Shown here in pieces: positions 11,714 through 23,873 of a stretch of DNA of 64,000 bases. Made by a program: the position numbers and the translations under genes. The notes below the pieces were generated by a model that did not search any database, was not told the origin of the DNA, and saw nothing but the letters and a program-made list of their open reading frames with translations. Source of the stretch: Astrothelium macrocarpum. Lineage: Eukaryota; Ascomycota; Dothideomycetes; Trypetheliales; Trypetheliaceae. Within the stretch, counting starts at the first letter, position 1. The number at the start of each line of letters is the position of its first letter. Location of the stretch: the NCBI GenBank assembly GCA_021030915.1, contig JAGEMR010000114.1:1-64000 (forward strand). Reading direction: 5' to 3'.

Positions 11714-14431
11714 ATGAACAAACGCAGCACCGACGCAGCGCCAGCAGGGAATTCGGGTCGGCGAAAAAGCCAGGGAACTCCACAGCTTAGTTGCGAGCTA
11801 TGTCGAGTCCGCAAGGTCAAGTGTGACAAGCGCTTACCCTGCACTAACTGTGTCTCGTCAAGCAGTGCATGCGTACCCATATATCGTCCACGCCTACCAC
11901 GAGGCCGGCATGCCCATCGTCTGCGGAGGACGTCAACTTCACCTCTGCCACCGTCACAATCACCTAATGATGCTGCTCTCGCTCCCGCTGCGCTCGATGG
12001 AGACCTTAGCGAGCGCATTCACCGGCTCGAAGCGCTCGTTGACAACATGGGAGCAGCGATAGCCAGGGCGGAAAAGTCAGATGCCGCTTCACAAGACCAG
12101 GTGAGTTTGGTCAAGTTCCCCTCAATATGACCATCGCTGCGAAGATGTAGAAGTGCTCAAAAATCTACAATTACTGCAGTCCGTCGACGCTTCGGACACA
12201 GAGTCCATCACTTCGGGGCGCGCACGCCACACGACTCACTGTTCCCCACTTTCCAGCCGTCGAAAGAAGCAAAGCCTCTCCATGCAACGGCCCGATGACT
12301 TCTGGGCAGATTTGGTAGAGGAGGTAAGGAGGAACCGTGTTCGTGGGTTAGGCGAGCGCATGCTGACTCAACCTCCCTTCACAGATACATGGCCTCCGTG
12401 GAATTGTAGAATTAGCTCAAGGTGAGACTGATGAGGATAGTACGCAAGCAGCAGATCCTACGAAGATTGACCCATCCGATGATGGTACAAGGGTTCTAGG
12501 TTTATGGGCTTCGAGCAATCCGCCTTCGGTCCCACGGCACTTTGCTGCGAACCGCGCTGTGCTATCTGGCAACAAAGTGGCCGTGAATAAGTTATGTCAG
12601 ATTTATCTCCTACAAGTTGACCCCATCATCAAAATTCTCCATCGCTCTTCTCTGAGTAAATGGATGTTGCAAGGAGAAGGTTACCTGGGCTATGCAGATG
12701 GACATGCGTCGGTGGAAGCCCTCAGCTCGGCGGTCTGCTACTCTGCCGCCTGTAGTATGACTGAAACCCAGTGTCGTGCCATGTTTCAAGCCAGCAAGTG
12801 CAGTATCGTGGCGGATTGTCGTAGAGCATGTGAATCGGCAATGGAGAGGTCGGACTTACTGACCACGCAAGACGGTACTGTGCTTCAAGCTTTTGTTTTG
12901 TATCTTGTAAGTTTCGGAAACTTCTTCTGCTGCTATTGTCCGGTGCAGGAAGTCTGACAAGTGGCTGCCTTGTGCCATCAAGGTTGCTAGGAGGTCTGAA
13001 GATCGAAGTAGGGCCGTATGGACCTTAATCGCAGTCGCTGTAAGAATTGCCAAGCGCCTCTGCCTCTATCAAGAGCCGGACATGGAGGCGGGACGAAGCG
13101 AGACTTTCTTCAACCAGCAAATGCGCAAACGGCTCTGGCTCACCATTTGCTTAATGGACCTTCAAGCTTCGTTTGGCCAGGCATCAGAACCACTCGTCAG
13201 CTGCAAGGAGGCTGCATCTTCCTTGAACCTACCAAGACACATTAATGACTCGGACTTCGACCCGACCACAACACAACCAGTTCCTGACCGGGAAGGGTTG
13301 GCCGACACTACTTTTGCGCTTATCACTTATCATGCACAGTTAGTTGGGCGTTTGCTTAACTTTGGTGCGCCCGAGGAGGAAAAGAAGAATGTTAGCACGA
13401 ATGGCAACAGCAGCAGCGGCAGTGGGAGAACAAGGGTGTCACCTTCATTGAACCCTGCCACGTATGACCGAGAGATGCGGCATCAGCATGTACGACAGTT
13501 CGAGCAAGCAGCCCTCGGGCTCCTGCATTTCTGCGATCCCGAGTCTTCGCCGTACGCCTGGTTTACGTGGCACGGAACTCAGACTCTTATAGCAGGGACG
13601 CGACTAGCAGCACTACGACCAATACAGCGCTCGCGGATAGGTAACCAGGCCCCACCTCCGCGCATAGAAAGCGACACAGAACTTTTGCGCTTGACACTAC
13701 ACGCTCTCGAAAAGACACAATTGATGCATTCAGACACGCGTGGCGAGGGTTTCCGCTGGTACATAACAATGCCCTGGCATGCGCTCGCCATTGCTATGGC
13801 TGAATGCTATGTCTGCTCCGACGCTGCCCTCGTCCGGCGCGCATGGCCCCTCGTCGAAGCATCTTTCCAGAACTACGAGGTCGCAATGGCCCGCGGACCT
13901 AGCGGCGAGCCACGCGGTCCGCTTGCGAAGCTAATGCGCCGCACGCGCGAAAAGCTGGCCGTGCATCTACAATCAGCGGCCGACCAGAACACGACTAACA
14001 ACAATAATACCAGCACTACGAGCAAGAGCGCTGCGTTCGCCAACACCAATACCACTAACAGCGGCACAGCTCCAAATGCCGCCGCCTTCACACTCCTCCC
14101 AACGCCCACCCCTGAAGGTCTCAATGACTCGGCATGGACTCTTAATAGCTCTCCAACGAGTCCTGACATGGCATTTGGTCACAGCCGCCCGTCGTCCTCG
14201 GCGCTGATGCTCACGCAGCAAAACTACACCAACCAGCCTCCGGTGGTCTGGGATAGCCAGACCGCCCCTCCGCCTGGCTGGGTGGGGTCAACTGGGGTTG
14301 GTCCTTCGCCGACGCAAGATGGGTTTGATCCGTCGTGGAGGATGTGGGAGGAATTTTTATCTGGTATTTCGCCCGACGAGGTTGCTCGGCCGGGCATGTT
14401 CTTTTACGAAAACAACTTGGGTTGCTATTAG
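11714..14431 (+). CDS. Zn2Cys6 (GAL4-type) transcription factor, probable cluster regulator
   Basis: Four exons, 11714-12100, 12180-12323, 12385-12906 and 12983-14431, give 833 residues. All three introns have good donors (GTGAGT, GTAAGG, GTAAGT) and keep phase 0. The binuclear cluster uses Cys 27, 30, 37, 43, 46 and 53 (CX2CX6CX5CX2CX6C), with a basic stretch after it. RPDDFWADLVEEV across the exon 2/3 boundary and the region of about 220-430 (SRAVWTLIAVAVRIAKRL, RKRLWLTICLMDL) match the fungal-specific transcription factor middle homology domain. The C-terminus is rich in Asn, Ser, Thr and Pro, like an activation region. It would act in the nucleus on CGG-containing sites. It is convergent with the PKS, 375 bp away, a position typical of a pathway-specific activator such as AdaR or NscR. 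Targets are inferred. Confidence 0.88.
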
Positions 14432-14806
14432 AGGCTTTTCTTCGCTTATAATTAGACTATAGAGTGTCGAAATTCCAGACATACCCGCTCTTCAGGACAG
14501 GTTTTACTGTTTCTGCAGTGCGTGTGTGGGAAGATTACGTATTACGTAATCCACGAGGTTATAGAATCAGCACACAAAAGGGGAATGGATAGATGGGAAT
14601 AGACTGATAAACATTGAACGAATGTAGAGAATCTAAAATCTAAACGGCAGTTTCCCAAATGCAAATCTATGACATGTGAAAAACTTATCTCAATTACAAT
14701 TTAAGCCACGCAACTTTTTCTCTCTCCTCCAACACCCGGCACTACTGTCGATTTGCCAACGCCCGCCCTCCTCCTGGCTGTCCTCCTAATTTCAGCCTCC
14801 CAACGT
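14432..14806. other. Intergenic region between convergent regulator and PKS genes
   Basis: The region holds the 3' untranslated regions of both genes. It includes a perfect hairpin at 14533-14551: arms GATTACG and CGTAATC, loop TATTA. A symmetric hairpin here could serve 3'-end formation for both genes, but this is only positional reasoning. Confidence 0.5.
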
Positions 14807-17800
14807 CTAACAATACTGCTCCAACCAAGCCTGCATATCGCCCACCGTCGGACACTCCAAAAACAGCGAACTCTTAATATCGACGCCCAGCTCTCCGCGG
14901 AACTTCTCCGCTAGCACAAGCGACATCAGGGAGTCGACGCCAAGCTGCACAAAAGTCGCATCGGGGGTAAGCTCCGCCAGGCCGAGCCCCGTCTCGCGCG
15001 CGATCAGCTGCAGGAACTCGCCGGCCACACCCGTGGGCTTGGCGGTGGTCTCCGGGGGTGTGGCGATGCCAGGGGTTGTGTCGTTGGAGGAGGAGGTGTT
15101 AGCCGGAGCGCGGATCGCGGGATCTGGTGACGCTATGGGGGATTTTTCGGAGGGAGGAGTGGGGAGGGGTTGTACGCCAATGGTCTTTTGATTAGGGAGG
15201 GGCGTTTGTTTGGGCGCCCGAGTAGGGGGAGAGATTGTCTGGACTACGGGTTTGGGGGTTACTGAGGGTGGAGCTGCTGGAAGGACGGGAGCAGCGTGAG
15301 AGTGATGGGTTTTGGGCGCATTGGTATCAGGCGGGGAGAAGAAGCGGTCCATAAGTAGGCGTGGCACACGACGGAACCGGATCTGGCCTACCATACCGAT
15401 GATAATGTCATTCTGCAAGATGTACACGTCGCCGGCGTGCATGTTTGCGTCTGATTGTAGAGGGAACATGCGAACGTAGCTGCGATATTGGGCGCCGGGT
15501 TCGAGGGGCTGAAGCAGGCGGAAGCTGTCGCAGCCAGGGGTAACGTAGAAGAAGTCGTGCGTGTTGGAAGCATCGCTGCCGTTCATGATCAGGCCTGCCA
15601 GATGCGAGACGCTGTCAATCCAGTGCGGTGGCGTGTGCCAGATACCATGACGCTCCGGCACGAGCGTAATGTCGGCGAAGGCTTCGTGGTCGTGGAGTAC
15701 CACACTGTCCATACCGCGGTACCGGTCTGCATAGTCGACGACGTTCTTGAATAGTGTGTATGCCAACCCTTTGGACAACCGACTGGCTCTACCCGTGTCG
15801 GCCATCTGCTCCAATGCCTCAATGCGCCCGAGCACAAAGTGTGTAACTCGGTCCCATTCGGCACGCCAGGCCGCGGAGTCCTCGAACCGGATGGCGCCAG
15901 ACGCAAAAGACTCGGCAGCGCGCTCATTTGTTTCAGTATTCACATTGAACCATGCAAGCGACATGTAGCGGGTAGCTAGGTCAAGATGGGCCTCCAGCGC
16001 AAGTGGCTGTGTGCTGCTCTTGGTCTTATTGGCAACTTGGGCGTGAAGGACCTCGACATCGCCAAGATTCATTGAGAAGTCTTTGGCCTGCGGTACTAAC
16101 CGTCGGTAGAGGTACTCGCCGACGGTCAAGGCCATGTCGGTCCAGATAGACTACGGTGTTTGTCAGCAGCAGGATCATTAAGCCGAAGAAGGGGAGTGAA
16201 GAAAATAGTTGAAGGTCGTGAAGAGGAAAGGATATTAACACAGAAAAATGTTATCTGGCTTCGTTAAAGGAAAAGGCATTGAGCGTGAGTAAAGAAAATG
16301 AATCAGAAATCCGACGTACTGAGGTGGCAACGCCACAATTATTCATTTTGTGTCCATAAACAGCCTCAAGGAAGTCGGGATGCTGCAAGTCAGAGAGGAT
16401 CTGTAGCGAAGCTGTTGTTGTATCGATAGTCTCACTCGTGATCTGGTGAACCAGCGACGTCCGTAGAGCTGAAGAAACCGACACGGATGACCCGAGAGCC
16501 CTGACATTATTCTTCTGTCCGCCGTACTTAAGATGCGCCTTGTCCAGTGTCCAGGTGCCAATGTATGGAATCCAGTAGTTCGTTTCATTCCAGGCATACT
16601 TGGGCAAGCTGAGCAACGAGTAATCCTGCTCGTTGGGCTTGAAGTATTCGAACCAGCACGGAGTCACACCTGCTAGGTGCAACATGGCAAGGCTTTTGGC
16701 CACGGTCACAATGTTGTCTTCGTTGCGCCTGCACGACGAGACTACGCGCGCCTGAGTGACTAGGCTGCGTACAAAGCCCGCACATAGAGGATGCGGTCCT
16801 ATGTCGATCCACAGTGTCTTATCGTCGACCATACCAAAATCCTGCGCAGCCTGGATAGCCGCTGAGAAGTTGACTGGCTCGCGTGCTGCTCGACGGAGGT
16901 AATTTGCATTGATCGTCTTGCCGTCGAACACGATGCTACCAAGCAACGGCGATAGCACAGGGGTGCTTGGAGCCTTGAAAGGCACGTGTTCGGCCGTCTT
17001 CTCGAATGCATCGAGTATGCTGTCCATCTGCGCTGTATGGAAGGCAAAGGGTACGTCTAGCTTCACGCATTTATAGCCGCTCGCTTCAAAAGTATGGCGC
17101 ATGACATCAATGTCTTCCCTATCTCCTCCAATAACTGTATCTTGGTGCGTATTTTGGCATGACACCTCGTACTTTAGGTTAGCTATCTTGGTTGTGCTTT
17201 GTATAAGCTGTTCAATGTCATTCACAGAAGCCCGTACCGACAACATGGAGTGGCTACCAGGGGTACAATAGCGTTCGGTCAACCGCGCACGGTGTCCAAC
17301 TAGGTAGAGAGCATCGGCTGCCGACAAGACACCGGCGACTGCGAGAGCTGCATATTCGCCTAGACTGTGACCAATGACGGCGCTCGGACGGATGCCAAGA
17401 AGCGACCAGAAACGGCCCAAGGCAATCCCAATCACGACGATGCTGAGCTGTGTCAATATCGGTGAAGCTGCTTCATCCTCGATGCTGCCATCGATCACGG
17501 ATACAACTGAAGGGAGGTCCAGGCGCTGAACCAGTCGGTCAAGCTGAAGAACCTGTGCGCGAAAAAAAGGAAATTCCGCAAACAACTCCCGGCCCATGCC
17601 ACGATAGTAAGAGCCTTGGCCTGTGAAGGTGAGGACTACTGGGTGCGGTTCTGGGGGAATCGACCTTGTGTCGGCGATTGTCTTGTCGTCCAGAGAGGAA
17701 CGCAGAAACTTCTGTAACCCAGCGATGCTGGAAACAGCCGTGCCTATGCGTAGATTGAAATGCATGCGTCGTGCACAGGTCGTGTAAGCCAGGTTACCGA

Positions 17801-20621
17801 GGTGTATGTCTGGGTGTTGTTCTAGATAGGACAGCAGATTTTCCACGTTGGTCTGCAAGGACTTCTTGCTTTTTGCAGAGAGAAGGACAGGATATGTTGA
17901 GCGGGTATCCGCGTTGCCAGAGCCGGTCCTGGTCCTTTCCTTCCAGGGTTTGTCTTCAAGGACCAGAGTCGTATTCCCACCGTGCGCCCCAAATGAGTTC
18001 ACAACGGCCACGCGTTTCTTCCCCTGCGGTCGTGGCCACGGCGTATTAGTCTGTGCTAGCTCGACTTGGCGTCGATCAAGGTCCTTGGGGATGATTGGAT
18101 TGATCTCGGTCTTAATGCCAATGTGTGCGGGGATCATGTTCTTCTGGTACGCGAGCAACACTTTCAATAGCGACGCGACGCCAGCGGCGGCCTCACCATG
18201 CCCAATATTACTCTTGACCGCACCAAGGTACAGTCGTTGATCCGGACGGCGACGCGGCGTCAGCGGCGCGAAAACATCCGAGACGGACTCAGATTCTACG
18301 GCATCCCCTGCTTGGGTACCAGTGCCGTGGAGCTCAACATAACTTACATCTAGAGGGTTGATGCCGGCCTTTTGCGTCACTTGGCGATAATTGTCTTTCT
18401 GTGCCCCGGCATGTGGGTGTGTAATAGAAACTGCTTCGGCAGAGTGGTTTGTGGTGGCCGACAAAACGACAGCAAGGATATTATCGTTATCTGCTTCGGC
18501 GTCCTGCAGTCTTTTAATCACAATTGACCCAACACCATCAGCTCGGCAGTACCCATCGGCGTCCTTATCCCAGACCTTACATTGCCCAGTCTTGGACAAG
18601 AAGTGACCGTTGCAAAGACCAGCATAGTTGTCTGGATCCGTGATGACATTTAGGCCGCCTGCAATTACCGTATCGGCCTCGCCGGCCCACAGCGATGAGC
18701 ATGCGGCATTCACAGCAGCTAGGCCACTGGAGCACGCTGTGTCAATGTTGAAGGAGGGTCCAGAGAACTTGAAGAAATAGTTAATACGGCCATTGGCAAA
18801 AGCACGCTCGCCGCCTGGCACCGCGTAGGTGCTAATGTTCTGAGACGCGTTCAACTCACGCCAGTCGTCGCTCGCTTGTCCGTAGAAGGTTCCGATACGC
18901 TGTGGTCGGGATGAAGGTGTGCGACCCGGAACTAGACCTGCCATTTCCATGGCTTCATATGCCGTCACGAGCGCAAGCCGGTGCATTGGATCCGTTTGTT
19001 CAGCCTGGCGTCACATCAAAATTCGACTTAGTCAATTCCCTTCAATTTAGAAGTAATGGATCACCACAAAGATAAAGAGACATGACAACATACCTCTCTG
19101 GGGGACATGTTGAAGAAACCGGCATCAAAGAAGCCTGGCCGATCCATAAAGTTGCCATAGGGCGTTTGCGTGGCATTCTCGATCTTTCCGTTGGGATCAA
19201 AGTGTGTCTCAAGATCAAATCTGTCCAGCGGCACAGTCGTGTGCACGTCGCGATTTTGCTCTAGCAACTCCCAGAAGAGCTCGGTGTCGTTTGCGCCGCC
19301 GGGCATACGGCAGGCCATGCCGACAATGGCCAGCTTCGAGTCAGCAAAGGAACGGGCACGGCGGGCACCAAAGTCCTCGTGCACCCAGGCAACCATGTCA
19401 TGTCTCGAAACATCCGTATGAGGAAATTCGGCCTCGATAGCCTCCAGAACGCCCTTGTAGACAAGCGAGGTGCGAAAAGAGCTTACCCGGCACAACTTTG
19501 GGCTCGACGTAGTGCCAATTCCGGCAAGAATCCCAGCTGTGATTTTGTCCAAGTAGATGGTACCCGTCAGCAGCTCAGTGCCGATTTCCAAGAACAGCTC
19601 GCTCGCCGTAGTAGCTTTGAAGGGTTTGCCTGTCTGAGATGAGAGTAGAGGAAGCCGTACCGGGCGCGAGATAGGCACAACTGAATTAGCACTGTTGATG
19701 ACCACGTCAATATCGTCCTGTTTGTATAGATGTGAGGCATGACAGAGGCCGTCATAGACTGGTAGGGGGAACGATTTAGAGTAGCGAAGGATGTGTGAAT
19801 GTTGGAATGCAGCTTTAACACGCGACGGCGGCCCACTGACGCTGACCGACGTCTTATCGGCAGCACTAATAAAGACCTTTGTTAGGTTAGGAATACCTGA
19901 TTCCGAATTAAAGCGATCGATCTCGTCCTGAACTCCTTGCTGTGACATCTCGGTAACGACGTGAGCCCAGCTCTGAAGCGTTCCATCGGGGTGGGGAGCT
20001 TCGAGCTTGCGAGACAAGTCGTCCACATAGACACCCAGCCGGAAAGACACCCGAACGCTCTCGGCCCCGTTTTTAACAACATCAGCTAAGCTCGTGGATA
20101 GAACGACGGCAGCGCCCGCCAGCAAGCCAATACTCAAGCCAGCGAGAGTGGTCTGGCCTGGAACCAAGTCCCATTCAAGATCTTCAGCCTCATAATGCCT
20201 ATGCAAACAAAAGGAAACTGTTTCAGCGCTGGATCTCAGACAATGCTGGACAAACCAAAACGTACCCTATAAGCATACTAAGTTCGAGCACAGTGAGTAA
20301 AGCACTCTCCATGGCTGCGCCCAGTGCACCTTGACGAAAGTCACCATGGTCGGCCAGAGTCAGAATGGAGTCGAAATGGGGTACCAAGTCCTTCAAGGGT
20401 TGCGGAAGTTTGGAGACCTCATCCTTGAGAGTGAAGATGGACTCGTCAAGAAAGGCAGCGAGCAGACGGAACCGTCGGTCTCTACTGTGCTGGAGGAGAC
20501 GACGAAACAAGTCTTTCAAGTCATCAGTAGGGAATTCATTCCCAAAGAACACAAGCTTGGTGTAGGCGTTGTCGGGGTGCTTCTCAAAGCTGTTTGGATG
20601 ACCCTGAATATCACTTGACAT
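14807..20621 (-). CDS. Non-reducing polyketide synthase, SAT-KS-AT-PT-ACP, no thioesterase
   Basis: Exons (minus strand) 20621-20266, 20198-19094, 19004-16320 and 16150-14807 splice in frame to 1829 residues. Introns are 67, 89 and 169 nt. SAT spans about 15-380, with the nucleophile motif reading GLSIG (Ser141 where Cys is usual) and the second catalytic His at 272. KS starts near 407: TACSS Cys578, His713, His756. The AT has GHSLG Ser1034 and His1143. The PT starts near 1333 with His1372 (GHKMNNCG) and Asp1561 (HWIDSVSHLAG). A Pro/Thr-rich linker leads to a single ACP, GVDSL Ser1789. The protein ends there, without TE or reductase. It should build and cyclise an aromatic polyketide from malonyl-CoA in the cytosol. 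The PT signature and missing TE point to the anthraquinone/naphthacenedione group, which relies on the separate lactamase-type thioesterase found next door. Confidence 0.93.
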
Positions 20622-22021
20622 ATTGACAATGGCCTAAAGCATTCGACAAGTGGTCTACTGAAATGCCCGATCTGTATGGACATGTTTGGCTTTAGTACCT
20701 TAAGTCGGTACACATCTTGGAGCAGACACAATGGCCTAGTCCGGAGAGGTTGACCCACCGTCCTGGATTAGCGCAGTCCGAACGGCCTGATTGGTAACTA
20801 ATATTGGCATGAAGTACGTATCTCATCTTGGTCTGCGATCCGTATCGTACATGTCATGTATACGCGAGGGTTTTAATGTTTAGGGCTGAATTTCAGCCAT
20901 GCGCAAAATCCGAAGGATTCGCTCCCGCCGCAGGGTCTAAGCCACGACCTCGCGCAACCTCATAAGGCTGATGACAGCCAACAAAACCCGATGAATTTTG
21001 AAGCATTTTCGAAGTGGGTTCAGCATCTGCCGCCTTAGTCCCATCAGCACACTATCGAGAGGTCGGATGTTGTGCGGACTAGAGGAAATGCACAAAAGCC
21101 GGTGGGTTTGAAAGCGTTGCCGAGACAGCCAAGCTTCGATTGAGCAGATTCTTTCCATCAACATGTGAATAGGATGTTATGTGTATTGCATAGAACGTGC
21201 AAAACCCGATGTATACGCGAAGATAACGGAAGACGAGCCAAAAGCGGCGATCGAAATTTTACCCACACGCCTCCAAGTACCGAAGTCAAATCCGAAAGGA
21301 TCCCCAAAACTCCGTAAGGATGAATGCACAGTTGGACAGATGGACTGAAGACCTTCAGGCTCTCGGCAGGAGAGATGTTGGCTGCAAATAAACCCTGACC
21401 TGCTGCGTGTTCCTGCCAATAGATGAGCTAATTGGGTAGTACAATAGATGACATTAGGGGATCAAAACCAGCTTACCTACAGCCTCGCGTAGATAGAATG
21501 TTCTATCCACGTAAGGATTAGAATATGCCATCGAATCTCTCACATCCAATGGCCAGCTCAATAGTGTCTTCGTTAAGCAAGGCAGAAGAGCAGATTCGGA
21601 CTGAGTGAGTCCCATCTCTCTCTGGAATGGCAACAGCTTTGTCGACGGTAGCAACAGCACAGCCTCGATAAGTCCTCAAATCGCATCATCATCTTGCGTT
21701 TATCCACTCGACCATACCACTTACAACTCTGACAAGAAAAGCAATTCAACTTTGACGCATAACGCCGGTTCTTCAAAGTTGTCTCTCGCTTTTTGCCTGT
21801 CAGAGATGAGTCTGAGAATTTCTGGCGGAAACCCACATTGCACTACCTCGCTGCGCGAGATCGACTATTGCGAGCATTTGTGGGTCGAATGTCCATTTTT
21901 CCACCCTTTCAACATTGTGCCCCGCCTCGGAACTTTGCCCACTACGACGATGCCATGACTCAAGAGCTGCATGGCTGCGGGTCCAGGCGACAGCAGTACC
22001 ATTGGATGTAGCTGGAGATGA

Positions 22022-22606
22022 GACGTTCGCGGCGCCAAGCTCTACAGTCGCAGCTGCGTTGAGCTCCATGGCACTCTGACAGGAACCCCAGCTAACCTGT
22101 TCGATAAAGTCGCCACTCATAAGCTGCTGCGGAAGGACAACAAGATGCTCCCGGATCTCGATTTGTCAGTGCTGTGGAAACTTGATTCGTATCTCCGGCC
22201 GAAACTGGTGGACGAGGCGACTCGCCAGCAGTTTTTAAGCTCCTTCCTGCTCATTAACCTGGAAATGCTATCCCGGTCGAACATATTCGACGTCAAGACG
22301 TGCATGTGCCTGCGCGTTCCGACACAGATCAGCGAGCTCCCCCTCAAGACCGTGCCCCAGACCATGCGGGATGCCTGTGGCGATGACGTCTACCTCAACT
22401 CCCTCTGTTTCTCCTGTGACTTCATCGCCACGGACCCAGACAGAAGCCAGATAATCTTCTCTGGGACGACAGCCGTCGGTTGCTGCAAGTCCAAAGACGC
22501 GCGAGTCGGTTTCTGCATCGTGTCGCGCAATACATCGTTCGACCACATCGCTGCCGCCACGACCCTCGGTGGGCGCAAACACATCCCAGCTGAGCTGGGT
22601 GACTGA
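22022..22606 (+). CDS. Unassigned open frame with coding-like codon use, possibly a gene fragment
   Basis: The frame stays open for 195 codons after a stop at 22019-22021 and ends at 22604-22606. The first ATG in frame is at 22069-22071 only if another frame is used; within this frame the clear one is 22145. Many codons end in C or G (for example GAC GTC AAG ACG TGC), as in the neighbouring real genes. No domain is recognised and no splice-linked exon upstream or downstream is obvious. It lies inside the enlarged PKS-thioesterase gap. It could be a relic of an inserted or former cluster gene, or chance. Low certainty. Confidence 0.3.
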   Translation, partial: DVRGAKLYSRSCVELHGTLTGTPANLFDKVATHKLLRKDNKMLPDLDLSVLWKLDSYLRPKLVDEATRQQFLSSFLLINLEMLSRSNIFDVKTCMCLRVPTQISELPLKTVPQTMRDACGDDVYLNSLCFSCDFIATDPDRSQIIFSGTTAVGCCKSKDARVGFCIVSRNTSFDHIAAATTLGGRKHIPAELGD

Positions 22607-23314
22607 TTGCACAAGCTGTGGTACGCACTGAGACGGCTGGATGCCAACTTTCCTCCATCGGTCCAGCTTCTTGTTCCCAATGAAGCTGACATAAATCCAA
22701 ATGACCTAAGCGTATATTCTGACATTCGGTCTCAACATGCTGTGCCAGACCTCAAAGCCGATTTTGATGTCAGAAATCACGCCAAGAGCGATATCGTAAC
22801 AGCTGAGGCCATTGTAAGCTTCCTTGAACACCATAGTAGCTGCCGCAACCCAAGAGGAACAGAATTGTGCTGTGGAGAATGGTGCCAGCGGAGAAGTTGC
22901 AAACTCGGCACAAAACGCAGGCATTCTTTCCGGCTGCGTTCAGGACGAGCGGAGTCGATATTACCTCGTATTTCATGCTGCAGATACATAGGAGATTTAC
23001 CGAGGCTAAAACTGAGCTAGGCATAGGTGTGGCTATGAGATAACGACGAAGTCGATCTGAGTAAATCGCCGCGCCGATATCGCGGATAGAAAGGATGCTA
23101 AAAATCGAGTGATTCCGTGAGGGCAATACCACTTTATAATTAGCGGTAGCAATTGTCATGCTTTGTAGAAACATTTGTTGTTTCAACTCCTTGAGAGCTT
23201 CGAAAAGGTTAGCAGCTTCAAAAAAAAAAGGTTGAAAGACGTACGAACAGTCATGAAGACAGGGCTACACTGAGAGAAACTGAAAACCCACATTATTCAC
23301 CTAAGGAACCCGAA

Positions 23315-23352
23315 TCGGCCGACCTAAATTTTTTAGATTGGTCGAACGTTCG
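23315..23352. promoter_or_regulatory. Pair of palindromes upstream of the thioesterase gene
   Basis: TCGGCCGA (23315-23322) and CGAACGTTCG (23343-23352) are perfect palindromes 20 bp apart, about 520 bp upstream of the thioesterase ATG. The first contains inverted CGG/CCG half sites as bound by Zn2Cys6 factors. The assignment is inference only. Confidence 0.3.
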
Positions 23353-23873
23353 GCTTTTCGAGTAGGTTTCCGTAACAGGCGAGGCAAATGTAAGCTATCA
23401 ACCTATATTTTCACGCCTTGGGTATTCGTAGATCGGACCAGAAAATAGCAGATAAAGGAGACGACTAGTAAGCAGTTCAGCTACTGTCCCGCTCCTCCGG
23501 ATTAGGGAGCCAACCCGAAATAGTCTCGGCGTTGGATCGACGTTGCAAGAGTTGCCGCTCAGCGTGTGATAGTAAGCCTGTTAGAATGTTCTCGGTCGGG
23601 AAGTCTGACTCATGTATATGTAGACGTATATAAAGAGAATTCATCCGCCCATCCTAATTTAGTTCTTTGATCATTCGAACATCAACGCTTGTTGTAAAAA
23701 GACGGTGGTGTGGAATATCGCTAGGCTCTTTGCACATTTTCTCCCGGCACCCTTCTAAAGTACATGATATATCAGAGCAGAGGCCTAGGAGTTGGCTGAG
23801 TCTGGGTATCGTAACTTCAATCTTTCCCGACGTCCTGCGGGTTCAACCCTGCGTAGGCTTTTAAAACTTTACG

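Larger units (their letters stand above)
20622..23873. other. Unusually long 3.25-kb region between divergent PKS and thioesterase genes
   Basis: It must contain both promoters. CCGAACGG at about 20777-20784 and TCGGCCGA at 23315-23322 are CGG-type half-site pairs that a Zn2Cys6 protein could use. A coding-like frame occupies 22022-22606 (listed). The rest shows no domain. Short A-runs and overlapping small frames around 23000-23400 look non-coding. Confidence 0.5.

Noticed and set aside
23783..23858. tRNA-like stretch: A-box-like tggctgagtctgg, B-box-like ggttcaacc, near-complementary ends and a following TTTT, 76 nt long
   Set aside because: The T-arm does not form a 5-bp stem with a 7-nt loop, the A box is shifted by two bases and no anticodon arm folds. 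It lies 15 bp before the thioesterase ATG, so chance is more likely.
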